A stretch of DNA of 64,000 nucleotides. Origin: Thuidium tamariscinum (lineage: Eukaryota > Streptophyta > Bryopsida > Hypnales > Thuidiaceae). Within the stretch, counting starts at the first letter, position 1; each line of letters begins with the position of its first letter. The stretch spans positions 1,800,501 to 1,864,500 of the forward strand of contig OX344755.2 in NCBI GenBank assembly GCA_947034885.2. The letters are read 5' to 3'. Made by a program: the position numbers and the translations under genes. Positions 48,887-62,590 of this stretch are shown piece by piece. Below the pieces are notes generated by a model. That model had not been told where the DNA came from and made no database searches. It saw only the letters and a program-made list of their open reading frames with translations.

Positions 48887-51800
48887 TACTACAAAAAAAA
48901 TAGGGGTATAAATGACTACAAAAAATGACTGAAAATGAGTCATTTCGGACCGAAATGACTAAAAAATGACTTTAGGCCCTACAATCATTGTAGACAAGTC
49001 ATTCTTTAAATGACTATGGATGTATTATCACCATCCATCTGGAAATTGGATGACTAATAGATGAGTCTATCTAAGGGACAAAGAAATTTCACATGAAAAT
49101 TTTGTGAAAAGGGCGGGCAGCTGACCATTTTATTGGGAATTTCACCTATGTAGACGCCACGTAGGTCAATTTATAAGTCATTTCTCAGTTGCAATATAGT
49201 TGAAATTTTGTTGACGTGTCAGTCCATGTCAGCTAATTGTGCAATCATTGTTTAGTTGTCAGACAGTCTAATTGATGCTAACATCGACAATGGTGTCAGT
49301 AAAAAATGAAGTCATATTCCAATCGTAAGACAGTTGTGTTTAAGGACAGGGTCTCTGACACGTGGCACTTAATAGTAAGGGGGTTCTGAAGTTCCATCTT
49401 AGTCATTTTTGAGACATTTTTAGTTTAGGGTGAGTGATATTCTAATTATCTTTCCCTTCTTTGAAGCGGTCATTGTACATTTACATATGAATACATTCAA
49501 AGTTCCACAATGATACACCATATGTCATACATATGCAATACAACATACAACATATATAATACACCATATATAATATATCATGTACAATACACCATACACC
49601 ATATGCCATACATTATTTCAAAATCCACTTAGTATGTGGATATGAATAGATGAAATGACAAGCCTTTTATAGAGGAAGGATAGTAGTAGGCAAGACAAAG
49701 CTTGTGGGATATGTAAAATGTAGGAATTGCATTACAAGTCATATTTTTTAACCTCATTGAGGGATAATAGACTACCTTTTTTGAAAAAACTTTAAACTAA
49801 TTAAAGTTGGGGAATCAATTTCACTTTCATCTCCAAAAATTTGTTTTAGATTTTAAGCCTCTAATCAAAAGTTATAAATAAATTTGCTAAAAGGTTTGGA
49901 AAGGATTGGTATAGGAAGGGTACTAAGCTCAAGCACCTATAATTCGACTTTCTCCAAACAAAGACAAATGTAGCTATCCATAAGTCTCTTTACTTTATAC
50001 AAAGAAAGTGTGACAGTGAATGTAGAAGATTTTTGCAAATAACACAATGAATCATAGTGCACAAGACACCAAAGTAGTAGTAAAGTAGCTGTGTAGTAGT
50101 TCAAAAGTTTTGAGTAGTCATTTGGTAGTCACAGGAAGCAATTTGGCAGTTACAGGAAGTCATTTTGTAGTAAAATTAAAGTAGTGGTGGTGGTATTTGC
50201 ACAAGGAAAAAATAAAACTTAACAAATGTCATTGGATTCATCTAAATACATTACTATATATTCATTGGGACATTTAGTAATTCAAATGTAAAGCATATGA
50301 AGTGTTCAAAAGTAGTTCATTGACAATGGCACAAATTTTCAAAAGTCGTAATGGCATATAGATAGGAGTTCAAACAAATCATACAAATGGATCCTAAGGA
50401 AGAAATTTTTTTAATGCTAACAAAGACAAAGGCCACTTGCAATGCATCACTTCCAAAAAAAAAGACAAAAGTATTATATTGGGAAAAATTTTAAAAAGAA
50501 AATGAAGAAGATAAACAAGGAGTAGAAATATTGGAAAGACTAAAAGAAAAGTTATTAGTTCAAGAAAGGTATTAGGATATGAGTATTAAAAAATCATAAA
50601 TTAGATTAATATAGTTGCATTCTAGTAATTTGAGAATGATTGTTGTCTATATTAGCATATTGTCTTTACTACAAGAAAATGGGGGTATAAATTAAATGAC
50701 TTATCCACAATGACTACATCAACAACACTGACTACAAAATTACTGCAAAATGACTATTTTGCAGTCATTGTTGTTGGTGCAGTCATTGTGGACAAGTCAT
50801 TTATACCCCCATTTTCTTACAGTGCTTTTCCATCTTAAGAACAAAAAATTTTAGCATGGCTTTACAGAAGATTTTATAGTAATTCTTAAGATGCATGGTA
50901 GTGAAGTTCAATTGCATCCTTGAGAAGCTCACTAAATGTATCTATCATAAATCGTGTATGGACAAGTCATTTTTTGACTCTTTAAATATATATATTTTTA
51001 ATAAATTATAATTTCAAATTTTCAACCTATAATTTTGAGCTTTGTCCAATAATGACTATAGATTTCTATTGCCAAAAAACTCCCAACTCAAATAATGTAT
51101 GAAATGATTTCTAGAATAAATTAAGATATGAACTAAAATGGCACAATTAACAACTCAAATATTTCTAAAGGATACATTTAGATGACCATTGCATAAATAA
51201 TCAAGAAAAATGAACTTTCAATAGAGAGTTATTTTTAAAATTAAAAAAAAGTGTAGACCATTTTTTCTTGTATAAAATAGGGTGTGAAATTATTTCACCT
51301 CTACAATGTATTTTTTTACTTCAAAAATTTGTAATAAATTATATTTGATAAATAAAAATACCAAAAATTCAAAACATAAACTTTCAAAGTAGAAAAATCT
51401 ATTCATATTTTTTATTTGAATTTATTTGAATTTTTAGACACAAAGTAGGGGTTTAAAAATTTGATTGCACATGACTTATTATAGATACTCTAAGTGAACT
51501 CCCTAGGGTTGCATCCCAATAATTTGGAAATAATTGTTTTCCATATCATACCCATCTTTAGAGCAAAAAATTGCAACACAGCTCTACAAAAGACCTTGCA
51601 GTCATTTTAGAGTCACACAATAGTAAAGTATAGTCGCATTCTAGTAGTCTTAGAACAATTCCCATTCACGTCAACAAGTTGCCCTGCCCGTCCTTGGCTT
51701 AAAATATGGAAGTATGGCCTTTTTGTGACCCTTTAGTCATTTTTGAGTCATGAAGTAGTGAAATTAAGTTACAATCAATAACTATGTCATACTCATTAAT

Positions 51801-52059
51801 GACTTTAGCATCCACGTTCATTTTTCCTTTCCTTTTGTGCTCTTGTTGATGACAATTTGAATGAAAAAATGTAGATAAATTTCGTGGTTTGTCATGTCTT
51901 CATCTGCTAGTTGCACTCATGACTGAAAAAAGACTAGGATTGTACAAATTCAGCTGGATTGATGCAATTATAGAAGTACCAGTCACTTTAGTTAAATTGA
52001 ACATAGTCATTTCTGAGTCATCCTTCTACAGTCATTTATACCCCTATTTTTTTGTAGTG
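48887..52059. mobile_element. Non-autonomous CACTA (En/Spm-like) transposon, 3.2 kb
   Basis: The right end ...GGGGTATAAATGACT-type repeat reading to TTTTTTTGTAGTG matches the left end TACTACAAAAAAAATAGGGG (first base C to T). Flanked by CAA on both sides (48884-48886, 52060-52062), the 3-bp duplication of CACTA elements. Subterminal regions hold many AATGACT/AGTCATT motifs. No transposase coding seen. Confidence 0.88.
50667..50824. mobile_element. CACTA MITE, 158 bp, nested in the larger CACTA element
   Basis: The ends TACTACAAGAAAATGGGGG and CCCCCATTTTCTTACAGTG are inverted complements with few changes. Flanked by CTT at 50664-50666 and 50825-50827. The arms are almost fully complementary, so it is a foldback. 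Confidence 0.88.
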
Positions 52060-52062
52060 CAA

Positions 52063-54607
52063 ATCCCTTAGATTTCCCTAAATAACTCTTCCAACACCTA
52101 CACATTTTGTGATGACTTTCCAATTTTTCATGTACACCATACCTGTATTTATTGTTGATGCAAATTTGGATAATTTAGTTGTTGATATATAACATGAGTT
52201 GATGCACTTCTTGTTGTTTTGAAGGTATATAACAACATTTTAAAAGATGATAAGTCTCTTCCCACAATTCCATCTAAATGAATGTGCCTACTAAATAATT
52301 TCAAGTACACTCTTTCATTCAAAACCCTTTTCACATTTGGATCTTAAGTTCTATATTCCTAGTTGAGTACCTTTACTCCAAATTGAATAGAAACCCTATA
52401 AATTTCAATCCATAAGAATATTATTAGCTACAAGGACCATCAATTTTTTTAATTTCATCACTACTTAATTGAAAATTCAACTTTTGACAAAGATAATGAT
52501 ACTAACTCTTCTTTTGACGATATAATTTTTTTGCTTTTGTGAATGATATTATGCTGAATTCATTGCATTTTATATTGCAATTAAAGAACCATTATAAATT
52601 GGCACTTGTAAAGGCATATTTTCCACATCTTTGCAAATTGCAATTACTTGAATTAAGAATGAACATGCAAGGGCATGCACATGAACAAGTAGATGGTTCA
52701 TAAGCTAGTTGAGTGTTAGCTCTGTATACACAAGTTGGTAATTCAATTGGACATATGTTAGAAACTCTAATTGTGTACATACATTTGCCAAGGAAATCAC
52801 AAGTTGAAAGAACTCTTGAAGCTCTATATAGAACTATAGAACAAAAATCTATACAAAAATAAGATTTATAGGGAGGAGCCATTGGAATGCTTATTGGATT
52901 AGTAATAATTAGAAGCTTTGAATCATGAATAGAATCTAATTGCAATAATACCACCTTGCATCATAAATAATGAAAGCAATAAAATATATACTATTAATTT
53001 AATAGTAGCCATGATGATAATTTATGTGAAGTGAAAAAAACTATCAAAGATTGAAAAAGGGCAATGGCCTCTAAATTTCATCCACCAAGCTCTTTGGGGA
53101 ACACTTCTAGATGTTAGTCGCGCTGTCTTAATGAAGACCCATAGGACAGCTAAACCCCGTCCTCAACAAGCTACTTCTATTGTGGAGAATTTTGACAAAC
53201 AATGGCTCCAATCTTTAGTATTGTCCACTTGACATGGTGACCAAAGTTATTGGAGTATCAAAGGCCCTAGTCTTTGTTTGTTTAGATAGTCCTCACATTT
53301 AGTTTTTTTTTCTGGTTCTTTGTTCTATATCAAACTACTTATCTTAGTTGGTCTTATATCTTGACTCTTTTAATGTAGTAGGGGCTCTCCATTTGTTCAA
53401 AAAAAATGGGGGCAATACTCCAAGGAAAAATGAATAATGAAATATAATTATATGTAATGAATTTATTTAAGAAATGAAAAATCTTTTGATTGAATTCAAA
53501 TTCAAATTTGTATATATATATAATAAATAGAAGCATCGCTTTGATTTATTGAATCCTAAAAGTAATAATTTCATTTATGTGTGATCTAAAAGTAAAAGTG
53601 TAATATGGATTTTTTTTCAAGAATAAACTTGAATAATATCTATTATTAACCAAAAGTTGACTTCTTTAGGAATCTTCTTTATTTTTACATTTGTAATCAC
53701 TTTGTGTTTAAAATTGGTATTTATTTTATATGTTTAGAATTTTCTATAGTAATTTTTAATATTATATCTAATTATTATTTTAAATTTTACTTTTTTTTTA
53801 GGTAATGTATATGGAATAAGCATTCAACAATTTCTAGAGCATGGACTAGCATATGTTAAGTAAGCAAAATGTAAAATAAATTATTGTGAAATAAAAAATA
53901 AAATTAATGATAAATGATGGAGGAATAAAATAATAATTATATAAAATATAAAATAAATAAAAATGATGCAAGGATAAAAAGGTGTCATGTTAAGTATTTA
54001 AAGCCATTCAATATCCAAACTACTAAGATTTAAAACTATACAAGACAAAAGCCAATATCAAAAATTTTAAAAAAAAGTGGATTATAAAAAATCTTTGACA
54101 AAGACAATGACCTCATGAGACTAGCTTAGCAATGAATAGTTTAAAGTACAATAAATGAAAATACCCTTTTTATTCCAACATTCGAAATTAAATCTAGAAA
54201 ACAACTTATCAGTAGTTGATCCTAAAAATTTTCAAGGAGAGTGTGTCTCTAAAATCACCACAAAATCAACATTTTATTACAACTTAGGCACATACTATTG
54301 AAATTTTTAATAAAAAGTCTATATGATGGTAAACAAAGATTGTTTTTACAATACAAGTATTCTTTTTGTTTCTTGAGAATGACTTTTGGATTTATGGATG
54401 TATATATGATTATTTATAACAAACATTTTAATGAATATTTAAGAATGTATTTAATTTCACCCTATTGGAAAGGGAATGAAATTTGATTTAGTAGAAATTG
54501 GCCTTGTCAACTTACCATGCCATAAGAGGTTTTTTAGCTAGATTAGAAGACCATAAGTTCTTGGACTATGGGAACTCATTGAAATCTACCACACAAGCGA
54601 TCTGATG
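52063..54607. other. AT-rich intergenic DNA with one possible coding fragment
   Basis: No gene. An open stretch at 53059-53232 encodes about 57 residues (GQWPLNFIHQALWGTLLD start) and lies in slightly less AT-rich DNA. It might be a retroelement or gene remnant but I do not recognise it. Confidence 0.35.
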
Positions 54608-54610
54608 TAG

Positions 54611-54735
54611 CTAAGAGACTGCCACATTAGATAATAATATTCATTTAATATTTTAATATTTTTTCAAAAAACATTTATTTTTAAAAATTAAATTCTTTTT
54701 TAATAACATTTTAATATTTTTTATTTAAAAATATT

Positions 54736-54774
<39 letters not shown>

Positions 54775-54838
54775 TTATTTTTTAATCTGACTAGCAATGA
54801 TTCACAGATTGGGGAATGGGACTAAAACAGTCTCTTAG
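54611..54838. mobile_element. Small TIR element with TAG flanks
   Basis: Inverted ends CTAAGAGACTG and CAGTCTCTTAG, flanked by TAG (54608-54610, 54839-54841). Holds a TTTA microsatellite. Superfamily uncertain; the 3-bp duplication fits PIF/Harbinger or CACTA. Confidence 0.65.
54737..54776. repeat. TTTA microsatellite
   Basis: About ten uninterrupted copies of TTTA/ATTT inside the small TIR element. Confidence 0.95.
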
Positions 54839-54841
54839 TAG

Positions 54842-57800
54842 CATTAGCGCCCTGAAAAATCCTCTTATGCCATAATACAATATTTTCCTATTGTACTTCA
54901 TTACCAATTTTAAGGCAAAGTTTGTTGATTTATGATTTTTTTTCAAGGTTACTTTATTCTCATGAAGTGATATTTAAAATTTTTAACAAACTATGAGATT
55001 TTGAAGAAAAAAAAATTTGAAAAAAAATTGGATTGGTGAGATTATGGGAAATAAGATGCAACTATAAAATCTTTGCATAGATTCTTAGGGGATAATATTC
55101 TATTTTGATTCCTACATGTAACCTTTTATGTAAGAATACTTTAACTACTAAGAATTAAAACATCATGATCCAATCTATTTTACTACACAACATCAAAGAC
55201 ATGCACTTTAAAGAAACAAAGAGGATTTTACACTCTTGCCAAATAACTTTTGGAGAAAGTGTGCAATTAAATCAAAATTTTCTTTGTAATAGTGGCAAAG
55301 TGAATTATATAGTTAATCCAAATGTATATAATTTGGAAAAAAGATGTCTATCACATAGTGAATTTTTTTGGTTTTGGCAAAAGTAGAAATATTTGATTGA
55401 CTAAATGTGGAACTAGGTGATCAATTTTTGGTGACAATATATTTTGAATTTTTAAGAAGTCAAACATTTAAAAGATTTAGGTATATCTATACTTCTAAAA
55501 ATGTTTCTTGAATCATTCATGTGATTTTAAAATTGCATACACAATTCATTAATTCCTCCAAGTCTTCCAATTTTTGAGAGCATTAGTTGTAAGTGAATCA
55601 ACTCAATTTGGATTCTTTCTTTGATAAAGATGTGATTGAATTTTAAATCACTCTCACATAAAACTAAAAGGATTTGTCTATCTAGCATGCATGGAATTGA
55701 TCATAGAAAATATCAAAGGTTTGTTTTATACATTATTACAAGTTTGCATGCTAATAAAAATTAAATTAAATGATGTATTTTTAAAAATAAAAAATAAATT
55801 ATAAATATGAAGAATTGGGATTTCTAGAACAAAAAAATAGATTAGAATCTAAATGGCAAATTCATTTTCTTAAGATTTTAAAAAATAAAATAAAAAAATC
55901 AATGTCTTTTAAAATAATATTAGTACATCTTCAATTATGAGGATTTTAGATGGTCCAAATCAAATTAATTAAATCATACAAAATATCACAAAATATGTGT
56001 ATTTCATTTTAAAAATTCACTAGCAAATGTAATTGATGTAACTTTTGCAACATCCTTACAAATCAACGAAATCATTCTAGGGTCCTTTATAATTTTGAAA
56101 TCATCATAGGGCCTTTGTAATTTGAATATCTCACATTGAATACAATGATGCTACTGTGTAAGCATGAAATGCAAGCATGTGAGCATTGAATATATGTATA
56201 AGTACATTTACTTTAACCATTGAAGGTACTTATTATATAAGCTCTTACAATATAGGTATCTATAATATAATCATACTACAATGATAGAAGGATTCTATAA
56301 TTTAAACACCTATAATATAGGCATATAGTCTTCTAGGCTCATGTGATAACACTTGTAGGTTCTTATAATAACAATCCCTATATTGAATGTACCAATTTCA
56401 ACACTGTCAAGAATTATAGAGATAATAAGCAACTCTTTAATCCAATTAAGATATAATTCTATGACTATTATCATTTTTATGATAATTAAAAGTGTATTTC
56501 TTCAATCCTTACCACTCATGTCATAAGCACTTTTCTTGAAATCTAATCCACTTTTTTCATATATAAGATTTCTATTTCTAATTTAATTTTGAAATATCAC
56601 TAAAAGTATACAGATATGACACCTTCCATAAGTTAGTTTAAGAAATAATGAGTTTTTTTTTCTAATTTCTCCCATTTGCTATCAAAATTTTTAATTAAAG
56701 ACATTTTGTCTTCATGGGCCTTGAAGAGTTAAAGCATCAGAGTGATTGTGTAAAATTGGAAGTAACTGCCACTTCATGGTGCATAGTGAAAAAAATTTCA
56801 ATTTTCGATTTTCAATTCACTACCCCCTTACCCCTTTCCAAAAAAATTTAAATTTATTTGGGAGGGGGTAAGGTGTGGTGAATTAAAAATTGAAAAATTG
56901 AAAATTGAAATTTTTTTCATCCCTCAACAATTCCCCTACCCCCTCCCTTCTTGTAATTTTCAAGGGTAGTGGGAGATGCAAACAATATGGGATGCCATTC
57001 CCTATATTTACATAATCTGTCACATGTGTGGAAATTTTTTCCCCCAATCCAACAGTTCCTGATTTTTAGGGACGAGGGGGGCTGGTATAGAAAACCAAGG
57101 GTGATAGACCAATCACCCTAAATAGTAGAAAATATTTGTGTGTCATATTAGTATGATAATGTTCTTCTAAAGAACTTCAAGACTCTTGAATGTTTATATT
57201 CATTAAGAATGAGATGTGAAAACTTCAATTTTGCCATTACAAAATTTTTAAACTAGGTTTTCCTTATAACTTACATATGCAATGTATAATCTATCTTGTC
57301 AGTAGCCTTGTTGGAATTATGTAATAAATTATATTTGAACAATTCTCGTGATCTTTGTTTTTTTGGTTTGAACACTATAACCATATCTTTGAAGAAAATG
57401 GTTTTACTTAATATTATTCAAAAATTCTTTTCTTATTCATATATGGTCTCAAGCATAAATGCATTTTTGATGACTTAACCAAATTATATTTTGACTATAT
57501 TATCTAAAGTTCATAAGTATAAAAACATTATTTATATACTTGAAAATTGGGAAAAAAACGTGAGTGTCCAAATCTTACTTTGCATCAAAAGGGCATTCTT
57601 ATAGGACCAATGTATGTGCCCATCAAATATGAATCTAAATTTTCATTGCTTTATAATTAGAATTTGGTATTGTGATCATTAGAAGTGCATTCAACAATAT
57701 TCTGTCTAGGTACAAGAAAATTCAAATTTAGATATTAGAAAATGAAAATAAATTGTTGTAAATGTTCTTTTAGAAATGAAGTAATAGGAGTGTTGTCAAA

Positions 57801-58900
57801 TCATGCTAACCTAAGCAAGATTTTGGAGTGCAATAGAACAAATTTTACTTATTTAAATAAGCATGTACCTTCTAAATTTTTGTCTTTTAGTATGCTTTTG
57901 AACTAATTTATTTTCATTGTCCAATGTTTAAATTTGAACCTTCTTCTATTTTATCCAAATACTTTTGAATGTGCTTTCAATGATCAAAATTTCAAATTCT
58001 ATTTGTAAAGCAATGACAAGTTAGAAGTTTATTTGAAAAAGAAGAACAATAATTATACCAATCTTTTAGACGACACCCTTAATCCTTTAAGGACCATGGT
58101 TGATTTGGAAGGCAGACGCAATTTCTACATACAACTCTAGAAAAGTCCCATTTTGTGACTACTCTATGGATGTAATTCTAAATCAAATTGTATGAATTGG
58201 TTCTATAGGGCAATTCCTTGAACCAAACAAAAAATGAAAGTGATTCAACAATTTACATCCTTATAATTAATCTTCAAAGATTGATGTCTTGCAAATAGCC
58301 TCTAGCACTAGATCTAAATATGGTTTGAGCATAAATTGAGCATAAGTTGGGCATAAATTTCTCTAAATGCTCCAAAAATCAATCTTAAACCTTCCAACTA
58401 CTTCTTTCACACATATAAATAATAATCAGTTACATTCATTATATATTTTTTTGCATGCAAAGGGCCAAGCAATTCAAATTTGAACAAGCATAACTAATGC
58501 ATTTTTGTACACATTTCCTTGAAATTGGCTTTGTTAGTAGCATACAAAGACACTCTAATTGTGTTGTTTTGTGGGGTTTTTGAAATGAGATGTTCTATGA
58601 ACAATAACAAACAAAAAATCCAAAAACCAACCAAAGATTGGTTGATTGGTCTTTAAAGGATTAACATGATTGTATGAAAATTCATTCAATTTAACAATGA
58701 ACTGAGGAAGTACATAGTCAAGACACCAAGATTTACAATCAAAACAAATAATGCTCTTATATGTAGGAAATAGATCAACAACCCATAACGAAGGACATAG
58801 ACTGAGATTGAAAAGTGGCCTACACAGATGACTTTCAAGATTACTATAGAAATGAAGAATGCACCTATTGGTTAGAAGATCAAGTCATTTTTGGTGAAAT
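54842..58900. other. AT-rich intergenic DNA
   Basis: Apart from the foldback at 56788-56918 nothing with coding, RNA or bounded repeat character was recognised. The short open frames are low-complexity. Confidence 0.45.
56788..56918. repeat. Foldback (MITE-like) hairpin
   Basis: GAAAAAAATTTCAATTTT at the left pairs with AAAATTGAAATTTTTTTC at the right, and CCCCCTTACC pairs with GGTAAGG-type sequence towards the centre. No clear target duplication. Confidence 0.7.
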
Positions 58901-59242
58901 ACCTTGCTGATAGGTGTCATCCTTGCAAGGAAAACACATTTTATAACCTCAGCATCCTTCCTGGATAAAATTGTCCATGCTAACCATAGCACTCATCACA
59001 AAGAACTTCACGATTGTTCTCATGCGGGAAATGGCGAAATTTTCAACATCGACGCACAGGTTGCAGCCAGGCATGAACAGACTGTTATACAAGTTCATCT
59101 GGGAATTGTCAAAAATGAAAAATTATCACCATTTCCCACTCCATAGGAACGGTTCAAAAGTTAGAACCCAGTGGCTTGTTGAGAAAAATAATGCGATTCC
59201 CGGTATACATGGTAAAATCTGATGCAAACAAGGAAAAGCATT

Positions 59243-61168
59243 CTATGGCTGTACTCTCCAACTCGGTGTCCACACACTCTTGCCCAACGCATAATGTCCA
59301 GTGCCACTGGGATCAGCAGGAAGGATTGACATCAACCATTTCTGTCTTCTCAAATCACAGATACCGATTGTTGACTGATTGGGAGGACCTACCAGAAAAC
59401 AAATGTAGTCAAGACCGGCTGCACAATCATACTCTCTCATAGAAATCTCACTTTCAAACAGGTTCATGAAAATGTCAGCCGGCATCTTGGTCACCGGATT
59501 GAACTCTCCTGTTGGAAAACCGTTCACAATGACAACCTCGTAGATCTCTATGGTCTTTGCTGCCTCCGTTGCTCTTGTCACAGCATAACTGTACCATTGA
59601 GAAAAGGGTTGATCTCGGAGGTAAATTACACACTAAGCTAACGAAACCCATGGCAATAGTATCATGACTCATGAAACTCAAAAACTTGGTTTGTCACCAA
59701 CGACTAGGTGATTAGTCCACCATGCTCAAGGATTAGACTGAAGGAAAACAAAGTAAAAGCCCTTGAAAATGCTGAAGAATGATGAAAACTGTTAGGCTTA
59801 CACTGGACCTCCAGTTCGACACTGCACGACGCGTGGTGCTTGCAGAGGCTCAGGGTGAGGCAGACCATCTTCACCTAGAACTTCAAAATCGATTGAGTGC
59901 CATTTGAGAGTCGACGCTTGAACATAAAAGATTTTGTTCGTCCAAACAGGATAACTCCGGCCCCTATCTGCAGCAGCAGCTTGATATTGCCCACGACTAC
60001 TCATCCGCTTTGGCCCTTTCGTCCAGTTCGTGTCCCTCTTCACCACCGTCGCTTCTTCAATCTCCTCTTGGCCCCCAAGGTAGAAACCTTCCTCCTGCCT
60101 GGCAATCCCCGTCTTTGCATAAGCTGGAATCCGAGATCTCCCTACCGCCATCCCCGATATCCATGCATCCGAGCGAGAATCATATGTCATGAGAACGAGC
60201 TCGTCACTTGCTGGGCAACGTAAGCTCGACCGCTCGTGATGACCGCCCACCACATGAACTCTGTATCTCAATCTGCCCTTTGAAGCTTTCTTCTCGCTGA
60301 GACTTCTGGGGCCGTTGCCCTTCAGAATCTGCAAGCACGCAATTTTGTCGTCCAACTTTTTATTTGTGTGACGGGGTAAGAATTTGAGCTCTTCAGCGAG
60401 CGGATTGCACACAACCAGGATCGATTGTTGAGGATAAAGCATATGATTGTAGTCTTCGGCATATGGTATGGGCGGTGTATGGAGATTCCTTTTCCGAGGC
60501 TGACATCCACCATTGACGCAAAGGAGTCCCCCGTCTCCTGCTATGATGTCCACTACATCATTGGGCAGAAAATCGATCCCAGGCATTGCAAGCCATTCTG
60601 AATGCTTGCCATGATGGGATTCGAGCTCTGGTAAGCTCAATTGGTCGTTGTTACATGCAAAGAGCCTCCCATTCTCCACGTTCACTATGACCGGAAAGTG
60701 AGATCCATACGAACCATGTGTTGCAACGTCGACGTTGGAGAAAAGACGCTCATCCCAGCGGATGATGTTAGCTTCACCTATCGACGCAGAAAGAAGACAC
60801 GAATCGGATTCTGCCCTAGACTCGGAAAAACCTTTATAGAGCTCATCTTGAGATTCATCCGATGCATCGGCTCTCGTTAAATTACCAATTGCGTTGGTCC
60901 CTAAGGGACCCTGACATTTCCAAACAATCTCAGTAGCGCTAGCTTGGCTTCTAGTCGAAAACCGTTTCTGCATTCTTTGTGGTCGTTCATCAGGCAAATC
61001 AACTTGAGTAGCAACACTGGCAAAATTGACAGAAATACTCGTTGTAGAACCTTGATTGACGACCAGGGGATGCAGTGATCGTCCAGTCCCAAGGATGATG
61101 GTCTGTGACTCGTTGTCCGCTTCATGATCGATTACGTCCACAGCTGCCTTAGACCAGCAACAGGACAT
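59243..61168 (-). CDS. Kelch-like/F-box-associated protein without a visible F-box
   Basis: Two exons, 61168-59802 and 59588-59243, joined in phase (donor GT-AAGC; acceptor after TACAG), giving about 570 residues. The middle and C-terminal parts align by eye with the F-box protein encoded at 62591-63850: LAMPGIDFLPNDV / PMPELNFLPCKV, VVCNPLAEELKFLP / VICNPLTRETRILP and PRVVQCRTGGPVYAVTR / PRVVETNTCLYAVTR. The latter pair spans the proposed splice. The first 150 residues are Ser/Asp-rich and show no F-box, whereas the neighbour has one. An upstream exon may exist: an open minus-strand stretch at 61.13-61.40 kb could supply a different N-terminus. The gene is divergent from its homologue. The likely role would be substrate recognition, with or without SCF assembly. 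Confidence 0.7.
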
Positions 61169-62590
61169 TGGCAGAAGTGAGACCTGTCAGTGTCGTCCCT
61201 GTCGAGATCATCCACCCTAGTGCTAGTCTCCCATCGGGATTCAACCACGAACTTTTCAGCAACCTCTCTCCTATATGATGTGCCCAACTGCTTGTCACAA
61301 AGCACACGTCCATACTCCAACAGTACGTCTCCTAAAACCTCCAAGAGTCGTTTGAAAGCGTAATCAGGTACGCACCATCTCTGAAGGTGGAAAACCCCCG
61401 TCAATGAAGCTGCTGTATTACATGAAAAGAGAATTCTCCTTCAAGCCGAAGGGAAGTAGCCCTCATAGAGAACTCCCTGCATATAAAACCTGAAGAAGAT
61501 TAGATGCAGAAGCGACATGACGCGTTGAACCGTGGCATTACAGGACACTTACCAAAAACCATTAGTGGCTAAACCTCCGTGCAAGGCAGAGCAAAGTATT
61601 GTGCAAAGCTTGACAGATAAATCAGATTTAAAAACCTCAGATGGAGGAGCAGACACGCTGGCACATTCTTGGTAAAAAAGTTCCGTAATCTAAGATGTGT
61701 AGAGGTAGTTAAGCTGCACACTGCCACCCCTTCGTGTACGGTGGTAACCGGGCAACAAAGAGAGCTTGAGTAATATATATTGTTAATGTCCTTTGCATCC
61801 AATAACTCAACCTTTGGGGTCCGTCGACTTCGTGTCCTTAGTCCAAGTGACCTCCCGACTCACTCAAATATTCAAATTACGAAAGTACTAGTCTCCCATG
61901 CGTGCACAATAAGGCAAGATTACAATAGCCTTGCCATCACTGACCTCGCCTAAAGACTACATCACAAATCAATAATTTAGCTAATCAGCACGACAGAAAG
62001 TTTAAAAGGTTTCTTGAAACTCGTCGAGAGAATCGAGCACTCCGACGTAGCTAGTGAATTCACGAAGGAAACCTGATATGAACAGACTCCCTGAGAAAGT
62101 GAGCAAAAGTACATGAATCCACCTGTATCTCACCAAAGAGATTTACAATGAATTAGCATCTGCATCTACTGTTATTGAGACATCCAAGGGAAAGAATCAT
62201 CTGTATGAGTACTCAAAAGCACTAATTCCATCCTATTACACTTTCGCAAGAGCAATTCGGTTGAATGCGAGGTAGAAGCCCATAATAGTCAGATTACGCT
62301 GCTTGAAGGGATGCTGCTTCCTGAGCAGAAAGGCTTTTTTTTCGCCCAAAATTTGGTAATTAGGTCTATCCTAATGGGCTCAAAATCCAGTTGCAAAGAC
62401 AGGGCGACATCAGCTGATTTAGCCACTATTTACCACAGTCGAATGTCTAAAGAACAGGAAAGAGCTCAAACCATTCAAAAGAAGACTTTCAGATCTTACC
62501 GAATTGCAGATGTTCACGGTTCTGATCAACAATGAATTCTTGGTGACCTCCACACGTAGCAATAACTGAAGACGGCGCACGTTGTGCACC
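61169..62590. other. Intergenic region between two divergent F-box/kelch-like genes
   Basis: About 1.4 kb, presumably containing both promoters. A minus-strand open stretch at 61132-61404 (RWCVPDYAFKRLLEVLG) has coding character and might be a 5' exon of the minus-strand gene. No TATA box was assigned with confidence. Confidence 0.4.

Noticed and set aside
53059..53232. LINE or other retroelement remnant
   Set aside because: A 57-residue open stretch with no recognised reverse transcriptase or RNase H motif; too little to name.
58622..58652. Small palindrome (ccaaccaaagattggttg)
   Set aside because: Too short and isolated to call a transposon or terminator.
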